A DNA stretch of 64,000 nucleotides from Alicyclobacillus fructus (lineage in GTDB: Bacteria > Bacillota > Bacilli > Alicyclobacillales > Alicyclobacillaceae). The notes beneath the pieces are model-generated. The model did not search any database and was not told the DNA's origin. It was given only the letters and a program-made list of their open reading frames with translations. Position numbers and translations under genes: made by a program. The stretch spans positions 1-64,000 of the forward strand of contig NZ_JAFMTY010000017.1 of assembly GCF_017329605.1 (NCBI RefSeq), written 5' to 3'. Of the stretch, positions 61,846 through 64,000 are shown piece after piece; position 1 is the first letter of the stretch; each line of letters begins with the position of its first letter.

Positions 61846-63158
61846 TGCAGTCGTTGGGACTCGAACTCTCCCTGAGGCAGGAGCTTCGGCTGACCGCCGA
61901 GATGCGGTTGTCCCTCCGCGTGCTGGCGATGCCTTCGGCCGATCTCGCCGCCGAGCTGGAGCGATTCGCGGAGGAGGAGCCGTGGTTTCGATTCGAGCGG
62001 CCGCGGCTTCGCTCCGTGGCGCGCGCCGAGGATGTGGATCCCTTGGCGCGCGTGGCGAGCGTGGTGCCGCTTGAACAACGGCTGAAAGAGGAGCTTCGCC
62101 TCATGGGGCTTTGCGATCCCGTCCTTCGCGTCGCGCTGTACCTGGCGGACGATCTGGACGAGCGCGGCTACCTCGCCGAACCGCTCGACGTGATCGCCCG
62201 CCGCTTGGGCGCGCCGCCGGACGTCGCGCGGGAAGCGCTGGTCGCGCTTCAGTCCTGCGATCCGCCGGGCATCGGCGCGGAAGACCTTGCGTCGTGCCTC
62301 TTGCTGCAGCTGCGCGACGAACGGGAGCCCATGAAGTCGATCGCGGCTGCCATCATCCAACACCACCTGCCGGATGTGGCGGAAGGCCGCCTGGACGCGA
62401 TTGCGGCGAGCCTCTCGGTCTCGCTGGAACAGATTGAAGAGGCCGTGCGCCGCATCAAGCGCCTGACGCCCGCACCGGCGGCTGCTGCGGCGGCCGATCC
62501 CGTGAGGCCGCTCATCCCGGACGTCGTCGTCCGCCAGACGGAAGGCGAATGGACGGTCGAAGTGACCGACTGGGCCGCTCCGCGCCTGGAATTGCGTTCC
62601 GAGTATCGCCACCTGTTGCAGGCGGGAGGGGAAGAGGCGCGCCAGTTCCTGTCTGCGCGGCTGAAACGCGCGGCCTGGCTCACTCGCGCCATCGAGCGCA
62701 GGCGTCTCACGCTGCAGCTCGTGGCCGAAGCGCTGGTGAGGCGCCAGCGGACCTACCTCGAGCGCGGGCCCTTGGGCATCCGGCCCCTGCGCCTGGCCGA
62801 CATCGCCGAGGAGGTCGGCGTGCACGAATCGACCGTCAGCCGCGCCGTCAAGGGGAAAATTCTGGCCTCGCCGCAGGGCCTCGTGGCGATGGAGCGCCTG
62901 TTCTCGGTGGAGGTGGCGCCAGGATGGTCGCAGGAGGCGGCGAAGGCCCGCCTGGCCGAGATCGTCCGGGGGGAGGACAAGGCGAGGCCCCTGTCGGATC
63001 AGGCCATTGCGAATCTTCTGGCCTCCGAGGGGTGCCGGCTCTCGCGGCGCGTCATCGCCAAGTACCGCGAGGACCTCGCCATCCCGAACTCCTTCTTGCG
63101 CAGGCGCTACGCGCCCGGATTCGCCTCTCCCCACTGCAGGCGGCACAGTTCGAAGTAG
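61845..63158 (+). CDS. sigL: RNA polymerase sigma-54 factor (SigL/RpoN)
   Basis: 437 aa. The N-terminal activator-interacting region (LELSLRQELRLTAEMRLSLR) is poorer in glutamine than usual. The core-binding domain covers about 80-240. The DNA-binding helix-turn-helix is LADIAEEVGVHESTVSRAVKGK near 325. The RpoN box SRRVIAKYRE lies near 406. The start overlaps the permease stop by one base, so expression is coupled and probably under the sigma-54 promoter at 60362. The C-terminal 16 or so residues after the RpoN region (APGFASPHCRRHSSK) run antisense into the ABC gene and may be non-conserved. Confidence 0.96.
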   Translation: MQSLGLELSLRQELRLTAEMRLSLRVLAMPSADLAAELERFAEEEPWFRFERPRLRSVARAEDVDPLARVASVVPLEQRLKEELRLMGLCDPVLRVALYLADDLDERGYLAEPLDVIARRLGAPPDVAREALVALQSCDPPGIGAEDLASCLLLQLRDEREPMKSIAAAIIQHHLPDVAEGRLDAIAASLSVSLEQIEEAVRRIKRLTPAPAAAAAADPVRPLIPDVVVRQTEGEWTVEVTDWAAPRLELRSEYRHLLQAGGEEARQFLSARLKRAAWLTRAIERRRLTLQLVAEALVRRQRTYLERGPLGIRPLRLADIAEEVGVHESTVSRAVKGKILASPQGLVAMERLFSVEVAPGWSQEAAKARLAEIVRGEDKARPLSDQAIANLLASEGCRLSRRVIAKYREDLAIPNSFLRRRYAPGFASPHCRRHSSK

Positions 63159-64000
63159 CGGCCCTGCCGGCGCAGCAGTTCCTCGTGGGTCCCTTCTTCG
63201 GCGATCCGGCCGGCGTCCATCACGTAGATGCGATCCGCCTTGCGCACCGTCGACAGCCTGTGCGCGATGACGAAGCTCGTGCGGCCTTCCATCAGGCGCC
63301 CCAAGGCTTCCTGCACCCGCATCTCCGTCCGGGTGTCGACGCTCGAGGTGGCTTCGTCCAGGACGAGTATCGCCGGATCGGCCAAAATGGTCCGCGCAAT
63401 GGCGATGAGCTGGCGCTCGCCGTGGCTCAGGTTGGAGCCGTTCGGCTCCAGGCGCGTGTCGTAGCCCTGCGGCAGGCGGCGGATCACGTCGTCGACCCCC
63501 GCTCGCTTTGCGGCCTGTTCCACCTCCGCGTCCGTCGCCTCGGGTCGGCCAAAGCGGATGTTGTCCCGCACCGTTCCCGTGAACAACTGCGCGTCCTGCA
63601 ACACCATGCCGATCTGGCGCCGCAGGCTTCGGCGCGTGAAGCGGCGAATGTCGGCGCCGTCGATCAAAATCTGCCCCTCGTCGGGATCGTAGAACCGCGT
63701 CAACAGGTTGACGAGCGTCGTCTTGCCGGATCCCGTGTGCCCCACAATGGCAATCATCTGGCCGGGCAGCGCGGTGAGCGACACTTCGTGAAGCACCCGC
63801 TCGCCGTTTGGGTAGCTGAATGACACTTTTCGAAATTCCACCCTCCCCTTGGGCTGTGCGAGCGCTTCAGCGCCGGCTTCGTCCCGTTCTTCTGGCTCGT
63901 CCAACACCTCCGAGACGCGTTCGACCCCCGCGAACGCCGCCTGCAGCAAATTGTACTGGTTCGCAATCTGATTGACCGGCTGGCTGAACTGGTTGGCATA
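63107..64000 (-). CDS. ABC exporter (fused membrane-ATPase), C-terminal part
   Basis: At least 298 codons; the start and membrane domain lie outside the window. The last transmembrane-to-NBD linker (NQFSQPVNQIANQYNLLQAA, then FAGVERVSEVLDEPEE) leads into a full ATPase domain: Walker A VGHTGSGKTTLV, Q-loop MVLQDAQLFTGT, signature LSHGERQLIAIAR, Walker B AILVLDEATSSVD, H-loop FVIAHRLSTV. It is most like YfiC/YheH/LmrA-type heterodimer or homodimer exporters. The signature reads LSHGE rather than LSGGE. Its 3' end overlaps the sigL 3' end by 52 bases. Confidence 0.93.
   Translation of the reverse strand, partial: YANQFSQPVNQIANQYNLLQAAFAGVERVSEVLDEPEERDEAGAEALAQPKGRVEFRKVSFSYPNGERVLHEVSLTALPGQMIAIVGHTGSGKTTLVNLLTRFYDPDEGQILIDGADIRRFTRRSLRRQIGMVLQDAQLFTGTVRDNIRFGRPEATDAEVEQAAKRAGVDDVIRRLPQGYDTRLEPNGSNLSHGERQLIAIARTILADPAILVLDEATSSVDTRTEMRVQEALGRLMEGRTSFVIAHRLSTVRKADRIYVMDAGRIAEEGTHEELLRRQGRYFELCRLQWGEANPGA

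Overview
The window looks like a chromosomal piece of a thermo-acidophilic, high-GC member of the Firmicutes, most like Alicyclobacillus. The reasons are: high GC in most genes; frequent GTG and TTG starts behind strong AGGAGG-type ribosome binding sites; an S-layer-type surface protein; Bacillus-style SbcCD, PanD and RocA/RocD/RocF; a SigL-type sigma-54 with Roc-type activators; and a CsoR-type copper operator. The genus is an inference; no 16S sequence is present.

Layout. 1-137: 3' end of a 5S rRNA and its terminator. 542-1776: a possible ComK-like gene and a YigZ/IMPACT gene. 2022-5927: a promoter, a long structured leader and a 1162-residue S-layer-like protein ending in a strong terminator. 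5929-7000: a group II intron 5' fragment sitting just behind that terminator and itself cut by a decayed IS21-family element. 7243-12189: an intact drug-efflux operon (EmrA-type adaptor, DHA2 MFS pump, long coiled-coil adaptor, MarR regulator). 12407-14872: a wrecked second ABC-type export locus in which a broken adaptor is joined to the last 40 codons of an ATPase, followed by an intact MacB/FtsX-type permease. 14926-24635: a secreted protein, SbcD-SbcC, an MFS transporter and a CopA copper ATPase with a CsoR box inside its promoter. 24692-30872: an acyl-CoA-synthetase remnant, secreted and sugar-related proteins, a TPR lipoprotein, PanD, homoserine dehydrogenase and a secreted retropepsin-like protease.

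30922-42163 is a type IV pilus (competence-type) locus: pilB, pilC, a major pilin, three minor pilins, pilM/N/O-like genes, a membrane-anchored NERD nuclease, then pilT and the prepilin peptidase on the other strand. 42342-46118 holds an SF2 helicase that appears to have lost its Walker B (motif II) region and a GT-C glycosyltransferase.

46277-63158 contains a nitrogen/amino-acid catabolism region under sigma-54. Two sigma-54 activators, three near-consensus -24/-12 promoters, a GABA-type aminotransferase plus aldehyde dehydrogenase, a rocA-rocD-rocF arginine operon, an amino-acid permease and the sigma-54 gene itself lie within 17 kb. The sigma-54 gene overlaps the permease by one base and probably shares its sigma-54 promoter, which would be positive feedback. 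Embedded between them are a lipoprotein, a transglutaminase-like secreted protein, a GH130-type sugar enzyme and a small unknown gene. The window ends inside an ABC exporter gene on the minus strand that overlaps the end of the sigma-54 gene.
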